A stretch of DNA of 64,000 bases from Asticcacaulis aquaticus (GCF_028550415.1 NZ_JAQQKX010000001.1:372001-436000), one strand, 5' to 3'. Counted from the stretch's first letter, positions 8,957-18,419 are shown. Notes: generated by a model from the letters alone, not told the origin. Numbers and translations are program-made.

Positions 8957-8984
8957 CCCCGCAGGTCCGCCTGCGGGGTTTTTT
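8957..8984 (+). terminator. intrinsic terminator after first receptor
   Basis: CCCCGCAGG (8957-8965) pairs perfectly with CCTGCGGGG (8970-8978) around a 4-base loop, and six T residues follow. The stem matches the one after the second receptor. Confidence 0.93.
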
Positions 8985-9268
8985 ATGAGCTTATCGTGTC
9001 GCCGAATTGCCACTATTTCCTATCTAAATAGTTTTATATTAATGAACGCAAGGACTTCATTCGTTTTAATTGCAATAAGCAATTATAATTCAAGTAAATG
9101 ATTTTACTCAACTAAATGTCATTTCAATTTTTCAAGCCACGGCCATGATTAGATTTTCTAACGCGCAATAGCAAAACATTTGCCTTCGCGCGCCCCTTTA
9201 AAACGCTCTAAGCGAGGGCGAGATATGGCCCAGTTTCAGCCATAAACGTTTTCCTTGGAGCCTTCCAA
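8985..9268 (+). promoter_or_regulatory. AT-rich upstream region of the second TonB-dependent receptor
   Basis: No gene is visible in these 284 bases, which are strongly A+T-rich from about 9010 to 9180. AATTGC (9068-9073) and GCAATT (9079-9084) form a perfect dyad with a 5-base spacer. A 5-bp hairpin, TTGGA (9255-9259) with TCCAA (9264-9268), ends just before the ATG and would cover part of the GGAG ribosome-binding site. Confidence 0.4.
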
Positions 9269-11647
9269 ATGTCCAGAACTTCCCTTTTCGTCGCCGCTCT
9301 GACGGCCTCCACCGCCCTCACCTTTGTCCCCGCATACGCACAGGACAGCGCCGGTGATGAGGTCACCGAAGTCGTCGTCACCGGGTCGCGCGCCCAGCCG
9401 CGCTCGCGTCTCGATACGCTCGCCCCCGTCGATGTCATCCGCAAGGACGCCCTCGATGCGCAGGGTTCGACCGAACTGGCGCAAGCCCTGTCGCGCGTCG
9501 CCCCGTCCCTGACCTTCCCGCGCCCGTCCGCCGTCGACGGCACCGACTCGATCCGTCCGGCAAGCTTGCGCGGCCTGTCGCCGGATCAGACGCTGGTGCT
9601 GGTCAATGGCAAGCGTCGCCACACCTCGGCCAATGTCAACACCAACGGCTCGACCGGCCGCGGTTCGTCGGCGGTCGATCTGAACGCCATCCCGACCGCT
9701 AGCCTGAGCAATGTCGAAATCCTGCGCGACGGCGCTTCGGCCCAGTACGGTTCGGACGCCATCGCCGGGGTCGTGAACCTGAAACTGCGCGAAGCCCGTT
9801 CCGGCGGCGGCCTGACGGCCACCTACGGGCAGTATAATACCGAAGTCGATGCCGCCCGTTCGTCGCGTAAGGAAAATGATGGCCGCACCTATAATCTCGG
9901 CGGCTGGGTCGGTCTGCCGCTCGGCACCGACGGTTTCCTGACCGTGTCGGGCGAATACCGTAACCGCGAAGCGACCAACCGCGCCGATACCGATCCGCGC
10001 GTCACGCCGAACCGCGTCACCAGCCGTTACGGCGATCCGGAGCAGGAAAGCCTTGCCCTGTTCGCCAATGCGGGCAAGCCGCTGGCCAATGGCTGGGAAG
10101 TCTATGGTTTCGCCGGGTTCCAGACGCTGGAGTCCGAAAGCGCCGCCTTCTTCCGCGACCCAGCCAATTCGGGCAATGTGGCCTCCGTCTATCCGAACGG
10201 CTTCCTGCCGCTGATCAATATCAAGTCGAAGGACTATTCGACGACGATCGGCACGCGCGGCGAATGGGGCGAATGGACCTCGGACTACTCCCTGACCTGG
10301 GGCCGCAATGAACTGGAGTTCAATGTTCTGAACTCGATCAACGCCTCGATCGGCGCGACCTCGAAGACCAACTTCTATGCGGGCGACGTCACCTATGACC
10401 AACTGGTCTTCAATGGCGACATCAGCCGCCAGTACGACATCGGCCTGCACGGCCCGCTGACGCTGGCGCTCGGCCTCGAAGCCCGCCACGAGACCTATCA
10501 GATCGAAGCGGGCGAGCTTCAATCCTACGTCTTCGGCGGCATCTCCGGCAAAACCGCCGGTGCGCAGGGCTTCCCCGGCTTCCAGCCGTCGAACGCCATC
10601 GACGTCAACCGCGACAATATCGGCGCCTATATCGAACTTGAAGCCGACGTCACCGAGCGCCTGACGCTCAACGGTGCGGCGCGCGTCGAAAACTATTCGG
10701 ACTTCGGCGACAATCTGTCCGGCAAGGTGTCGGGCCGTTATCGTTTGACCGACTCGCTGGCGTTCCGCGCCTCGGTGTCGTCGGGCTTCCGCGCCCCGTC
10801 GCTGGCGCAGCAGTATTTCACCTCGACGGCTTCCGTCGTCAGCGGTGGCAATATCGTCGAAACCGGCACCTTCCCGGCCTCGTCCGCCGTGGCAAAGGCT
10901 CTGGGGGCTCCGGCGCTCGAAGCCGAGGAATCGACCAACTATGCGGCGGGCTTCGTCTTCCGCAAGGGACCGTTCGACCTGACGCTCGACGCGTATAAAA
11001 TCAACATTGATAATCGCATCGTCCTGACGGAAAACCTGTCCGGCACGACGGAGATCACGACCCTGCTCCAGCCCTATGGCGTCACGGCGGCACGCTTCTT
11101 CACCAATGGCGTCGATACGGAAACGACCGGCATCGATCTGGTTGCCAACTACCGTCTGCCGACGGATAGCTATGGCCGCTTCAACTTCAATGTCGCCTGG
11201 AATTCGGGCAATACCGAGATCACCCGCCTGCCCGGCGCCAATACGGTATCGAGCCTGAAGAATCCGCCGGTGCTGTTCGCGCGTGTCCGTCAGTACATCA
11301 TCACCAACTCGACGCCTGAGAACAAGGGTTCGGCGACGGTGGACTGGACCGGCGGCAAGTGGTCGGCCAATGCCCGCGCCACCTATTACGGCGATGTAAT
11401 CGATGCGGCCTCGACCTATGTCACCGACATCCACACCGGCGAAAAGACGCTGGTGGACCTGTCGGCCAGCTACAAGCTGACCCCTAAGACCTCGGTAAGC
11501 CTGGGGGCGGATAACGTCTTCGACGTCTATCCAGACCAGACTCTGGCCTCGCTGCAAGGCTCGCAAGGGGCGCTGTCCTTTACGCGCTTCTCGCCGTTCG
11601 GCTTCAACGGCCGCTTCGTCTATGCGCGCCTGACGCATAACTGGTAA
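9269..11647 (+). CDS. TonB-dependent receptor (paralogue of the preceding gene)
   Basis: A 792-residue receptor with a signal peptide ending at about residue 24 (AYA/QD), a TonB-box-like DEVTEVVVTGSR, a plug with SLRGLSPDQTLVLVNGKRRH and YGSDAIAGVVNLK, and a barrel ending in HNW. Alignment by eye with the 6490 gene is nearly colinear, differing by short indels. GGAG lies 8 bases before the ATG. It has its own upstream region and terminator, so the two copies are probably separate transcription units. The ligand is unknown. Confidence 0.95.
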   Translation: MSRTSLFVAALTASTALTFVPAYAQDSAGDEVTEVVVTGSRAQPRSRLDTLAPVDVIRKDALDAQGSTELAQALSRVAPSLTFPRPSAVDGTDSIRPASLRGLSPDQTLVLVNGKRRHTSANVNTNGSTGRGSSAVDLNAIPTASLSNVEILRDGASAQYGSDAIAGVVNLKLREARSGGGLTATYGQYNTEVDAARSSRKENDGRTYNLGGWVGLPLGTDGFLTVSGEYRNREATNRADTDPRVTPNRVTSRYGDPEQESLALFANAGKPLANGWEVYGFAGFQTLESESAAFFRDPANSGNVASVYPNGFLPLINIKSKDYSTTIGTRGEWGEWTSDYSLTWGRNELEFNVLNSINASIGATSKTNFYAGDVTYDQLVFNGDISRQYDIGLHGPLTLALGLEARHETYQIEAGELQSYVFGGISGKTAGAQGFPGFQPSNAIDVNRDNIGAYIELEADVTERLTLNGAARVENYSDFGDNLSGKVSGRYRLTDSLAFRASVSSGFRAPSLAQQYFTSTASVVSGGNIVETGTFPASSAVAKALGAPALEAEESTNYAAGFVFRKGPFDLTLDAYKINIDNRIVLTENLSGTTEITTLLQPYGVTAARFFTNGVDTETTGIDLVANYRLPTDSYGRFNFNVAWNSGNTEITRLPGANTVSSLKNPPVLFARVRQYIITNSTPENKGSATVDWTGGKWSANARATYYGDVIDAASTYVTDIHTGEKTLVDLSASYKLTPKTSVSLGADNVFDVYPDQTLASLQGSQGALSFTRFSPFGFNGRFVYARLTHNW

Positions 11648-11670
11648 GCCGGACCGCGCCAAAATCGAAA

Positions 11671-11700
11671 GCCCCGCAGGACCACCTGCGGGGCTTTTTT
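11671..11700 (+). terminator. intrinsic terminator after second receptor
   Basis: GCCCCGCAGG (11671-11680) pairs with CCTGCGGGGC (11685-11694) around a 4-base loop, with six T residues following. Confidence 0.93.
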
Positions 11701-11771
11701 GCGTCCATGATGCCGTCTTGCCGAACCTCGTTTTTCGTGATGATATCTCATGAAATCATATGGGTATCGTT

Positions 11772-13394
11772 ATGCGTAAACTTCTCATCGCCGTGTCCCT
11801 GATCGGGGCCCACCTGCTTCTGGCGTCCTGCGGGGGTGGCGGCGGCGGCGGAACGACCAGCACACCCTCTACGGGCGGCGGCACCACGGTCACCGGCTGG
11901 GTGTCGGGCGTGTTTCAGGCCGCCAGCAGCTTCAAGAGCAAGTGCGAAACCGTGCGCACCGGTGTCGATATCGAAGGCAACCGCTTCACCGATACGGCGG
12001 GCACCGCCACCGACGAAAAGAACTGGCTGCGGTCGTGGACCCGCGAAACCTATCTGTGGAACACCGAGGTCGCCGACACCGACCCGGCGCTGGGCGGTAC
12101 GCGCACGGCCTATTTCGCGACACTGCGGACCACGGCCAAAACCTCATCGGGCAAGGACAAGGACAATTTCCATTTCAGCCAGTCGACCGAGGAATACCTC
12201 AAGGCGCGCAACTCGACCGCCAGCGCCAGCTACGGCCTGAAACTGGTCGCCTATTCGACGACCGTGCCGCGCGATTACCGCATCGTCTATACCGAGCCGG
12301 GCTCGCCCTCGGCCGGCATCGTGCCGCGCGGGGCCCGCATCATGAAGGTCAACGACGTCAGTCTGGTCAGCGACGGCACTCAGGCCGGGGTCAATGTGCT
12401 GAACGCGGGTCTGTTTCCGGCCAGCGCCGGGACGGTGACGAAATTCGAGTTCCTGCTGGTCGACGGCACCACGAAAACGGTCAACCTGACCTCGGCCAAT
12501 GTCAGCCCCAAGGCGGTCAACACGACCTCGGTCATTACCCGCGGCAGCAGCAAGGTCGGCTACATCCTGTTCAACACCTTCAGCCCCTATGCCAGCGAGA
12601 CCGAGATCGTCACGGCGATGCGCGACATGCAGACCGCGGGCGTCAGCGACCTGGTCCTCGATCTGCGCTATAATGGCGGCGGGCTCCTCGCCGTTGCGTC
12701 GGAACTGAGCTACATGATCGCAGGCAATACACGCACCACGGGTCGCACCTTCGAGAAGCTGCAATTCAACGCCGCCGCCGGGACCCGCAACCCGGTCACG
12801 GGTGAGGCCAACAACCCCGTGCCGTTCTACACGACCGCGCTGGGGTTCAGCCTGACCGCCGGGACGACCCTGCCGACGCTCAACCTCAGCCGCGTCTATA
12901 TCCTTGCGACCGACAGCACGTGCAGCGCCTCAGAGGCCGTCATCAACGGGCTGCGCGGTGTCGGCGTCGAGGTCGTCCTCATCGGCAGCAAGACCTGCGG
13001 TAAGCCCTACGGCTTCTATCCGCAGGACAATTGCGGCGAGACCTTCTACACCATCCAGTTTCAGGGCGTGAACGATGTCGGCTTCGGTGACTATGCCGAC
13101 GGCTTCGTGCCGCTCAATACGACCGAGACGACCGGCGTCAAGTTGCCCGGCTGTCAGGCCGCCGACGATCTGAGCCGCGACCTCGGCAATTCCAGCGAAC
13201 GCCTGCTGAGCACGGCCCTGTCCTATCGCGACACCCTGTCGTGTCCGGTCGTGGCGACGTCGGAAATCCAGAAAGTCACCCTGGCCGTGCAGTCGTCCAG
13301 CGCGTCCGCCACCGGGGCGTCGGGTATCGAGCTGGCGCCGCTCAACCACATCATGGACGTCAATCGCGACATGACCCTGCCGGGGCGAATGTGA
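11772..13394 (+). CDS. S41 family (C-terminal processing-like) peptidase, lipoprotein
   Basis: A 540-residue protein with a lipoprotein signal (LLASC, Cys20) followed by a polyglycine run and a Thr/Gly/Ser-rich spacer. A PDZ-like segment lies around EPGSPSAGIVPRGARIMKVND (about residues 175-195). The tail-specific protease core contains LDLRYNGGG, the nucleophile region DSTCSASE (Ser near 385-387) and the lysine region GSKTCGKP. It probably degrades envelope proteins while anchored to a membrane. An ATG at 11760 would add four residues; 11772 fits the signal peptide better. Its stop overlaps the next start. Confidence 0.88.
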   Translation: MRKLLIAVSLIGAHLLLASCGGGGGGGTTSTPSTGGGTTVTGWVSGVFQAASSFKSKCETVRTGVDIEGNRFTDTAGTATDEKNWLRSWTRETYLWNTEVADTDPALGGTRTAYFATLRTTAKTSSGKDKDNFHFSQSTEEYLKARNSTASASYGLKLVAYSTTVPRDYRIVYTEPGSPSAGIVPRGARIMKVNDVSLVSDGTQAGVNVLNAGLFPASAGTVTKFEFLLVDGTTKTVNLTSANVSPKAVNTTSVITRGSSKVGYILFNTFSPYASETEIVTAMRDMQTAGVSDLVLDLRYNGGGLLAVASELSYMIAGNTRTTGRTFEKLQFNAAAGTRNPVTGEANNPVPFYTTALGFSLTAGTTLPTLNLSRVYILATDSTCSASEAVINGLRGVGVEVVLIGSKTCGKPYGFYPQDNCGETFYTIQFQGVNDVGFGDYADGFVPLNTTETTGVKLPGCQAADDLSRDLGNSSERLLSTALSYRDTLSCPVVATSEIQKVTLAVQSSSASATGASGIELAPLNHIMDVNRDMTLPGRM

Positions 13395-13732
13395 TGCGCG
13401 GTTTATGGATCCTTGCCGCCTGTCTTCTGTCAGGTTGTCAGACGGCCGCCGCCGTGCCCGCCCGTATAGACCTGAGCGATCCGGCAACCCAGATCAGCGT
13501 CACGACGGCTCTGGCCAAGGCGGTCGGACGCGCCCGCATCGAACTCGGTCCCGTCGATCCGGACGGTCGTGTGATCACCGTCCTGCCGCCCCCGCCGGGG
13601 CCGTTGGAAACCCATGCGACGGCCGTGCCAATCCGCTTCGATATCGTCCGCGAAGGCGGCACCTGCTACGCCGTGCGTCAGGATACCAAAACGCGGGTCA
13701 GCCTCCCGAAGGTGACCTGTACGGCCAATTAA
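13394..13732 (+). CDS. small lipoprotein of unknown function
   Basis: A 112-residue protein starting with a lipoprotein signal (ACLLSGCQ, Cys at about residue 15). Its ATG shares a base with the TGA of the S41 peptidase (TGATG), so the two are translationally coupled. An open frame extends upstream inside the peptidase gene, but the signal sequence fixes the start at 13394. No domain is recognised; there is a proline-rich patch (LPPPPGPLE) and two late cysteines. The coupling suggests it works with the peptidase in the envelope. Confidence 0.75.
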   Translation: MRGLWILAACLLSGCQTAAAVPARIDLSDPATQISVTTALAKAVGRARIELGPVDPDGRVITVLPPPPGPLETHATAVPIRFDIVREGGTCYAVRQDTKTRVSLPKVTCTAN

Positions 13733-13738
13733 TCCCCG

Positions 13739-13747
13739 CTATCCACA
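13739..13747 (+). promoter_or_regulatory. DnaA-box-like 9-mer upstream of dnaB
   Basis: CTATCCACA differs from the consensus TTATCCACA at one position. A weaker inverted match, TGTGAATCG, starts at 13751. The site lies about 80 bases before the likely dnaB start. A single near-match may be chance. Confidence 0.3.
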
Positions 13748-13821
13748 GGCTGTGAATCGGAGTTAAGTGGACAGTCGTGCATAAGGCCAAACGCGGCGCG
13801 ACACGGCCTTCCGCGTTCTCT

Positions 13822-15300
13822 ATGACTATCGCCATGCTTGACACCCCTCTCCCCCAGACCGACGCCCCCTCGGCCCTGCCGCACAATCTCGAAGCCGAAC
13901 AGGCGCTGCTCGGCTGCCTGATGTTCGACAACGGCGCCTATGAGCGCATGTATGACGGCCTGACCGCGCGCCATTTCTATGAGCCGTTCCATCAGAAGCT
14001 GTTCGGCACGATCGAAGAACAGATCCGTATCGGGCATCTGGCGGAGCCCATTGTTCTGCTGGACAAATTCAAACACGATCAGGCGTTTAACGACCTCGGC
14101 GGCATCCGCTATCTGGCCGATCTGGTCGACCGCGCGCCCCCGGCGGCCAATGCCTCAGACTATGCCCGCGTCATCTACGATCTGGCGCTGCGCCGCGATC
14201 TGATCCGTCTGGGCGGCGAGATTGCCCGTTCGGCGACGCAGGAAGGCAATGGCCGCGACCAGATCGAGCGCGCCGAAGCCCAGCTTTACGAGATGGCCGA
14301 AAAGGGCACCTCCTCGACCGGCTTCAAGACCTTTTCCGAGGCCGTGACCGGCGCGATCAGCCACGCCGAAGAAGCTTTCCACAGGGACGGCGGCCTGTCG
14401 GGCCTTGCCACGCGACTGGACGACCTCGACCGGCAAATCGGCGGTCTGCACAAGTCCGACCTGATTATCCTTGCCGGACGCCCCTCGATGGGTAAGACCG
14501 CGCTGGCGACCAACATCGCCATGAACGTAGCGAAAAAGTACCGCTTCGAAATTCAGCCCGACGGCTCGCGCAAGACCGCCGACGGCGGCGTCGTCGCCTT
14601 CTACTCGCTCGAAATGTCTGCCGATCAGCTGGCCACGCGTCTGCTGGCCGATGCCTCGGGCGTCTCGTCCGACCGGCTGCGTAAGGGTGAAATCGACGCC
14701 GTGGAGTTCGGACGGCTGAAAGACGCGGCGATGGAGATCGCGTCCTACCCGCTCTATATCGACGACACCGGCGGCCTGAGCCTCGCCAAGCTGACCGCCC
14801 GCGCCCGCCGCCTCAAACGCACCGCCGGGCTCGACTGTATCGTGGTCGACTACCTTCAGCTGGTGACGCTGGGCGATTCCAACATGAACCGCGTGCAGGA
14901 GGTTTCGACCATCACCATGGGCCTGAAATCGCTGGCCAAGGAGCTTCAGGTGCCGGTCATCGCCCTGTCGCAGCTCTCGCGTCAGGTCGAGTCGCGCGAC
15001 GACAAGCGCCCGCAGCTGTCCGACCTGCGCGAATCCGGCTCGATCGAGCAGGACGCCGATATCGTGATGTTCGTGTATCGCGAAAGCTACTATCTCGGCC
15101 GCGCCGAGCCCAAGGAAGGCACGCCCGAACACCTGCAATGGCAGGAAGATATGGACAAGCTGCGCGGTACCGCCGAGGTCATTATCGGCAAGCAGCGTCA
15201 CGGTCCTATCGGCACGGTCCGCCTGTCGTTCGACGAAAACGTCACCCGCTTCGGCAACCTCGCCCATTCGGACCGTTACTCAAGCTACAGCAATGAATAA
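13822..15300 (+). CDS. dnaB: replicative DNA helicase DnaB
   Basis: The hexameric helicase that unwinds DNA ahead of the replisome. The N-terminal DnaB domain starts at PHNLEAEQALLGCLMFDN. The RecA-like domain has Walker A GRPSMGKTALATN (about residue 218), the Walker B region LDCIVVDYLQLV and the DnaB signature SQLSRQVESRDDKRPQLSDLRESGSIEQDAD. Length is about 492 residues from 13822. The start is uncertain: GTG at 13777 and ATG at 13834 are alternatives, and none has a clear ribosome-binding site. Confidence 0.95.
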   Translation: MTIAMLDTPLPQTDAPSALPHNLEAEQALLGCLMFDNGAYERMYDGLTARHFYEPFHQKLFGTIEEQIRIGHLAEPIVLLDKFKHDQAFNDLGGIRYLADLVDRAPPAANASDYARVIYDLALRRDLIRLGGEIARSATQEGNGRDQIERAEAQLYEMAEKGTSSTGFKTFSEAVTGAISHAEEAFHRDGGLSGLATRLDDLDRQIGGLHKSDLIILAGRPSMGKTALATNIAMNVAKKYRFEIQPDGSRKTADGGVVAFYSLEMSADQLATRLLADASGVSSDRLRKGEIDAVEFGRLKDAAMEIASYPLYIDDTGGLSLAKLTARARRLKRTAGLDCIVVDYLQLVTLGDSNMNRVQEVSTITMGLKSLAKELQVPVIALSQLSRQVESRDDKRPQLSDLRESGSIEQDADIVMFVYRESYYLGRAEPKEGTPEHLQWQEDMDKLRGTAEVIIGKQRHGPIGTVRLSFDENVTRFGNLAHSDRYSSYSNE

Positions 15301-15302
15301 AA

Positions 15303-15328
15303 AAAGGCGGCTCAAACGAGCCGCCTTT
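15303..15328. terminator. bidirectional terminator between dnaB and the convergent lipoprotein gene
   Basis: AAAGGCGGCTC (15303-15313) pairs with GAGCCGCCTTT (15318-15328) around AAAC. The minus strand has the longer T run, formed by the A tract from 15299; the plus strand ends in TTTCCTTT. Confidence 0.85.
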
Positions 15329-15351
15329 CCTTTGATGAATGGCCCAAATGC

Positions 15352-15744
15352 CTATTCTTCTTTTTCCAGCTTCACGACCAGCGGATTAGGCACCAGATCG
15401 AGCATCGCCCCGTTGGAGCCGTCGACCGCCGCACCGATGATGCCGCCGACCAGCACATTGCCCGCCATGGCCGCACCGCCGCCGCCCGAGACCTTGTTGG
15501 TCACATTGCCGGTCCAGGTCTTGTAGCCCGCCTTGGTGATGGTGACCTGAAATTCCGACTTGCGCGGCATCTTGAACGAACACGGCGTGGCGTCGCAGGT
15601 GAAGCCGTTGGTGGTGACCACCTTGGCGCCGATCGGGTCGGTTTCCACGACGAACACGTCGTTGGTGCCGCGCGTGATCGTTGCGCACGAGACGAGCGGA
15701 AGGGCCAGCGCGGCAAGTGCCGCGGCCTTGAGTACGATTTTCAT
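15352..15744 (-). CDS. PEGA-domain-like lipoprotein
   Basis: A 130-residue lipoprotein with a signal ending at LVSC (Cys20). The body (about residues 30-80) reads like a PEGA domain: FVVETDPIGAKVVTTNG, then a Cys-X4-Cys pair (CDATPC) and FQVTITKAGYKTW. A glycine-rich hydrophobic segment (about 86-108) may contact a membrane. Such proteins in alphaproteobacteria are often mislabelled as translation initiation factor 2. GGGGGG lies upstream of the ATG. It is convergent with dnaB and divergent from alr. Function is unknown. Confidence 0.75.
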   Translation of the reverse strand: MKIVLKAAALAALALPLVSCATITRGTNDVFVVETDPIGAKVVTTNGFTCDATPCSFKMPRKSEFQVTITKAGYKTWTGNVTNKVSGGGGAAMAGNVLVGGIIGAAVDGSNGAMLDLVPNPLVVKLEKEE

Positions 15745-15904
15745 GATTTCCCCCCAAAGGAAATGTCACAGGCGAACAGCCGCCGCGCATAAACAACATT
15801 GATTTCAGTCGTTTGTCAAAGCCAATTCTTTCAGCCCGGCAACACAGAACCCGTAAAGCAGAGAAAGGCTTGCCTTTTGACGAGACGCGATTTAACCCCG
15901 CCGC

Positions 15905-16975
15905 ATGTCCGACCTCTCGACCGCCACGCTGGAAATCGACCTTGCCGCCCTGCTGCACAATTTCCGTGTGCTCAAGGGCATTGCCGGACGCGCCGAGGTC
16001 GCCCCGGTGGTCAAGGCCGACGCCTATGGTCTCGGCATGGCCGACATCGCGCCGTTTCTGCACAGTCACGGCGCGCGCACCTTCTTTGTGGCGCGACTGG
16101 ACGAAGGGATCAGCCTGCGCCGCGTGCTCCGTGACGCGCCCGCCGATATCTATGTCTTCGACGGTTTGCGTAAAGGCCAGAATGCGCTGTTCGCCGCGCA
16201 CGATCTGCGGCCCGTCCTCAACAGCCTCGACGACTATGCGCGCTGGATCAACGGCCCGTCCGACGTTGTGGCGGCGGTGCAGTTCGATACCGGCATGAAT
16301 CGTCTGGGCCTGAGACCCGATGAGGTTTCCCAAATAAAATCAAAACCCAATACGCACAGGCTCAGCCTGATCATGAGCCATCTGGCCTGCGGCGATCAGC
16401 CCGATCACCCGATGAACGCCGATCAGTTGCGGTTGTTTCGCCATCATGCCGACGGCTTCATCGGCACCCCGAAAAGTCTGGCCAACAGCGCCGGGACTTT
16501 CATGGGGCGCGACTATCATTTCGACCTCGTGCGCCCCGGAATCAGCCTGTACGGCGGCGGCCCGTTCGGTGAGCCCCATCCCGACCTCAGGCCCGTGGCT
16601 CACCTGTCGGCGCGGCTGCTTCAGGTCCGCGACCTCAGGGCGGGCGAAAGCGTCGGCTACGGCGCGCACTTCGTCGCCCCCCGCGACATGACCATCGCCA
16701 CGATCGGACTAGGCTATGCCGATGGGTTTTTACGCGCGCTTGGCGGGCGGGGGCACGTCGTCGTCAAGGGGCGACGCTGCCCTATCCTTGGGCGCATCTC
16801 GATGGACGTGACCAGCATCGACGTCACCGGGCTGGCCGTTCAGGCAGGGGATACCGCCTCGGTTTTCGGCGATACGCCCACGCTCGACGAACAGGCGACG
16901 GCCGCTCAGACCATATCCTATGAACTTCTGTCGCGGTTGGGATCGCGGTTCGAACGGACCTACAGACGAATTTAG
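15905..16975 (+). CDS. alr: alanine racemase
   Basis: A 356-residue PLP enzyme that interconverts L- and D-alanine for peptidoglycan. The PLP-binding lysine is Lys37 in VVKADAYGLG, and the second catalytic residue is Tyr252 in SVGYGAHF. The C-terminal beta domain begins near MTIATIGLGYADGF and includes GRISMDVTSIDVT. Length is normal for the family. radA follows 76 bases downstream in the same direction. Confidence 0.95.
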   Translation: MSDLSTATLEIDLAALLHNFRVLKGIAGRAEVAPVVKADAYGLGMADIAPFLHSHGARTFFVARLDEGISLRRVLRDAPADIYVFDGLRKGQNALFAAHDLRPVLNSLDDYARWINGPSDVVAAVQFDTGMNRLGLRPDEVSQIKSKPNTHRLSLIMSHLACGDQPDHPMNADQLRLFRHHADGFIGTPKSLANSAGTFMGRDYHFDLVRPGISLYGGGPFGEPHPDLRPVAHLSARLLQVRDLRAGESVGYGAHFVAPRDMTIATIGLGYADGFLRALGGRGHVVVKGRRCPILGRISMDVTSIDVTGLAVQAGDTASVFGDTPTLDEQATAAQTISYELLSRLGSRFERTYRRI

Positions 16976-17051
16976 TTCCCATTTTGTTCTGGATTTTGTG
17001 CCCAGAACCGGATATCAAAAACGCGATCTGAATATCGAGAGCGCGAATCGC

Positions 17052-18419
17052 ATGTCCAAAGCCCAAGCCGTCTTCGTCTGTCAGTCCTGCGGCATGACCC
17101 ACACCAAATGGGCGGGTCAATGTTCAGGCTGCCTGACGTGGAACACGCTGGTGCAGGAGACCTTTTCGACGCCACCGGGCGGGTTGAAGCCCGAAACCTC
17201 GAAGATTTCGCGCCTGACCAAGTTGAACTTCGAGACGCTGGACACGCAGGACGAAGCGCCTGCCCGCATGGTCACCGGGATCGAGGAGTTCGACCGTGTC
17301 TGCGGCGGCGGCGTGGTGCCGGGCTCGGCCATCCTGCTGGCCGGCGATCCCGGTGTCGGCAAATCTACCCTCTTGCTGCAAGTAACGGCGCGAGCGGCGA
17401 TGAACGGGCTGCGCGTCGCCTATATTTCCGGCGAAGAGGCCGTCGAGCAGATCCGTGGCCGCGCCCTGCGCATGGGGGTCACCAAGGCCCCGGTCGATCT
17501 CGCGGCGGAAACGAGCTTACGTACGATCCTCGATGCCTTGAAACGCGATAAATACGACCTCGTCGTCGTCGATTCGATCCAGACCTTATGGTCCGACGCC
17601 ATCGACGCCGCGCAAGGCTCGGTGTCTCAGGTCCGGGCCTGCGCCGGGGAACTGGTGCGACTGGCCAAGAAAACGCGCACGGCGATGATTCTGGTCGGTC
17701 ACGTCACCAAGGAAGGTCAGATCGCCGGGCCGCGCGTCGTCGAACACATGGTCGATGCAGTCCTCTCTTTCGAAGGCGAGCGCGGCTATCCGTTCCGTAT
17801 CCTGCGCGGCTCGAAAAACCGCTTCGGGGCAACGGACGAAATCGGCGTGTTTGAAATGGGCGATGGCGGCCTGCGCGAAGTGCCGAACCCCTCGGCCCTG
17901 TTTTTGGGGGACAATGATGAGCGCTCATCCGGATCGGCGGTATTTGCCGGGATCGAGGGCTCGCGCCCCGTGCTGGTCGAAATTCAGGCGCTGGTCGCAC
18001 CGTCGGCGCTCGGCACCCCGCGCCGCGCCGTGGTCGGTTGGGATTCCGGGCGGCTGGCCATGATTCTGGCGGTGCTGGAATCGCGTTGCGGGCTGGGCTT
18101 CGGCGGCAAGGACGTCTATCTCAATGTCGCGGGCGGACTGAAAATCAATGAACCCGCGGCGGACCTTGCCGCCGCCATGGCGCTGGTCTCGGCGCTCCTC
18201 GATCAGCCTCTGCCCAAAGCCTCTGTTATCTTTGGCGAAATCAGCCTGTCGGGCGAGGTGCGCGGCGTGTCGCGCATGGAAGCCAGAATGAAGGAGGCGC
18301 TCAAGCTCGGCTTTTCCAACGCCATTGCCCCATCGACCGCTTTGGAAAACGCCCCGTTTGAGGTAAAAGCCTATTCGCACTTGGTTAACGCCATGGGGGC
18401 GTTCGACATGAACGGGTGA
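17052..18419 (+). CDS. radA: DNA repair protein RadA
   Basis: A 455-residue RecA-like helicase that promotes branch migration during recombination. The order is: zinc finger (Cys10, Cys13, Cys24, Cys27 around MTHTKWAGQ), Walker A GDPGVGKST (about residue 97), the RadA signature GSKNRFGATDEIGVFEM, and a Lon-protease-like C-terminal domain. The start at 17052 is set by the zinc finger; a longer open frame back to 16920 runs into alr and has no conserved content. Confidence 0.96.
   Translation: MSKAQAVFVCQSCGMTHTKWAGQCSGCLTWNTLVQETFSTPPGGLKPETSKISRLTKLNFETLDTQDEAPARMVTGIEEFDRVCGGGVVPGSAILLAGDPGVGKSTLLLQVTARAAMNGLRVAYISGEEAVEQIRGRALRMGVTKAPVDLAAETSLRTILDALKRDKYDLVVVDSIQTLWSDAIDAAQGSVSQVRACAGELVRLAKKTRTAMILVGHVTKEGQIAGPRVVEHMVDAVLSFEGERGYPFRILRGSKNRFGATDEIGVFEMGDGGLREVPNPSALFLGDNDERSSGSAVFAGIEGSRPVLVEIQALVAPSALGTPRRAVVGWDSGRLAMILAVLESRCGLGFGGKDVYLNVAGGLKINEPAADLAAAMALVSALLDQPLPKASVIFGEISLSGEVRGVSRMEARMKEALKLGFSNAIAPSTALENAPFEVKAYSHLVNAMGAFDMNG

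Noticed and set aside
9236-11662. 808-codon open frame antisense to the second TonB-dependent receptor
   Set aside because: The plus strand encodes a clear receptor with signal peptide and plug motifs; the antisense product is low-complexity and arises from GC-rich third positions.
16920-17051. Upstream extension of radA overlapping alr
   Set aside because: The zinc finger that begins RadA starts right after the ATG at 17052; the extension has no family resemblance and overlaps another gene.
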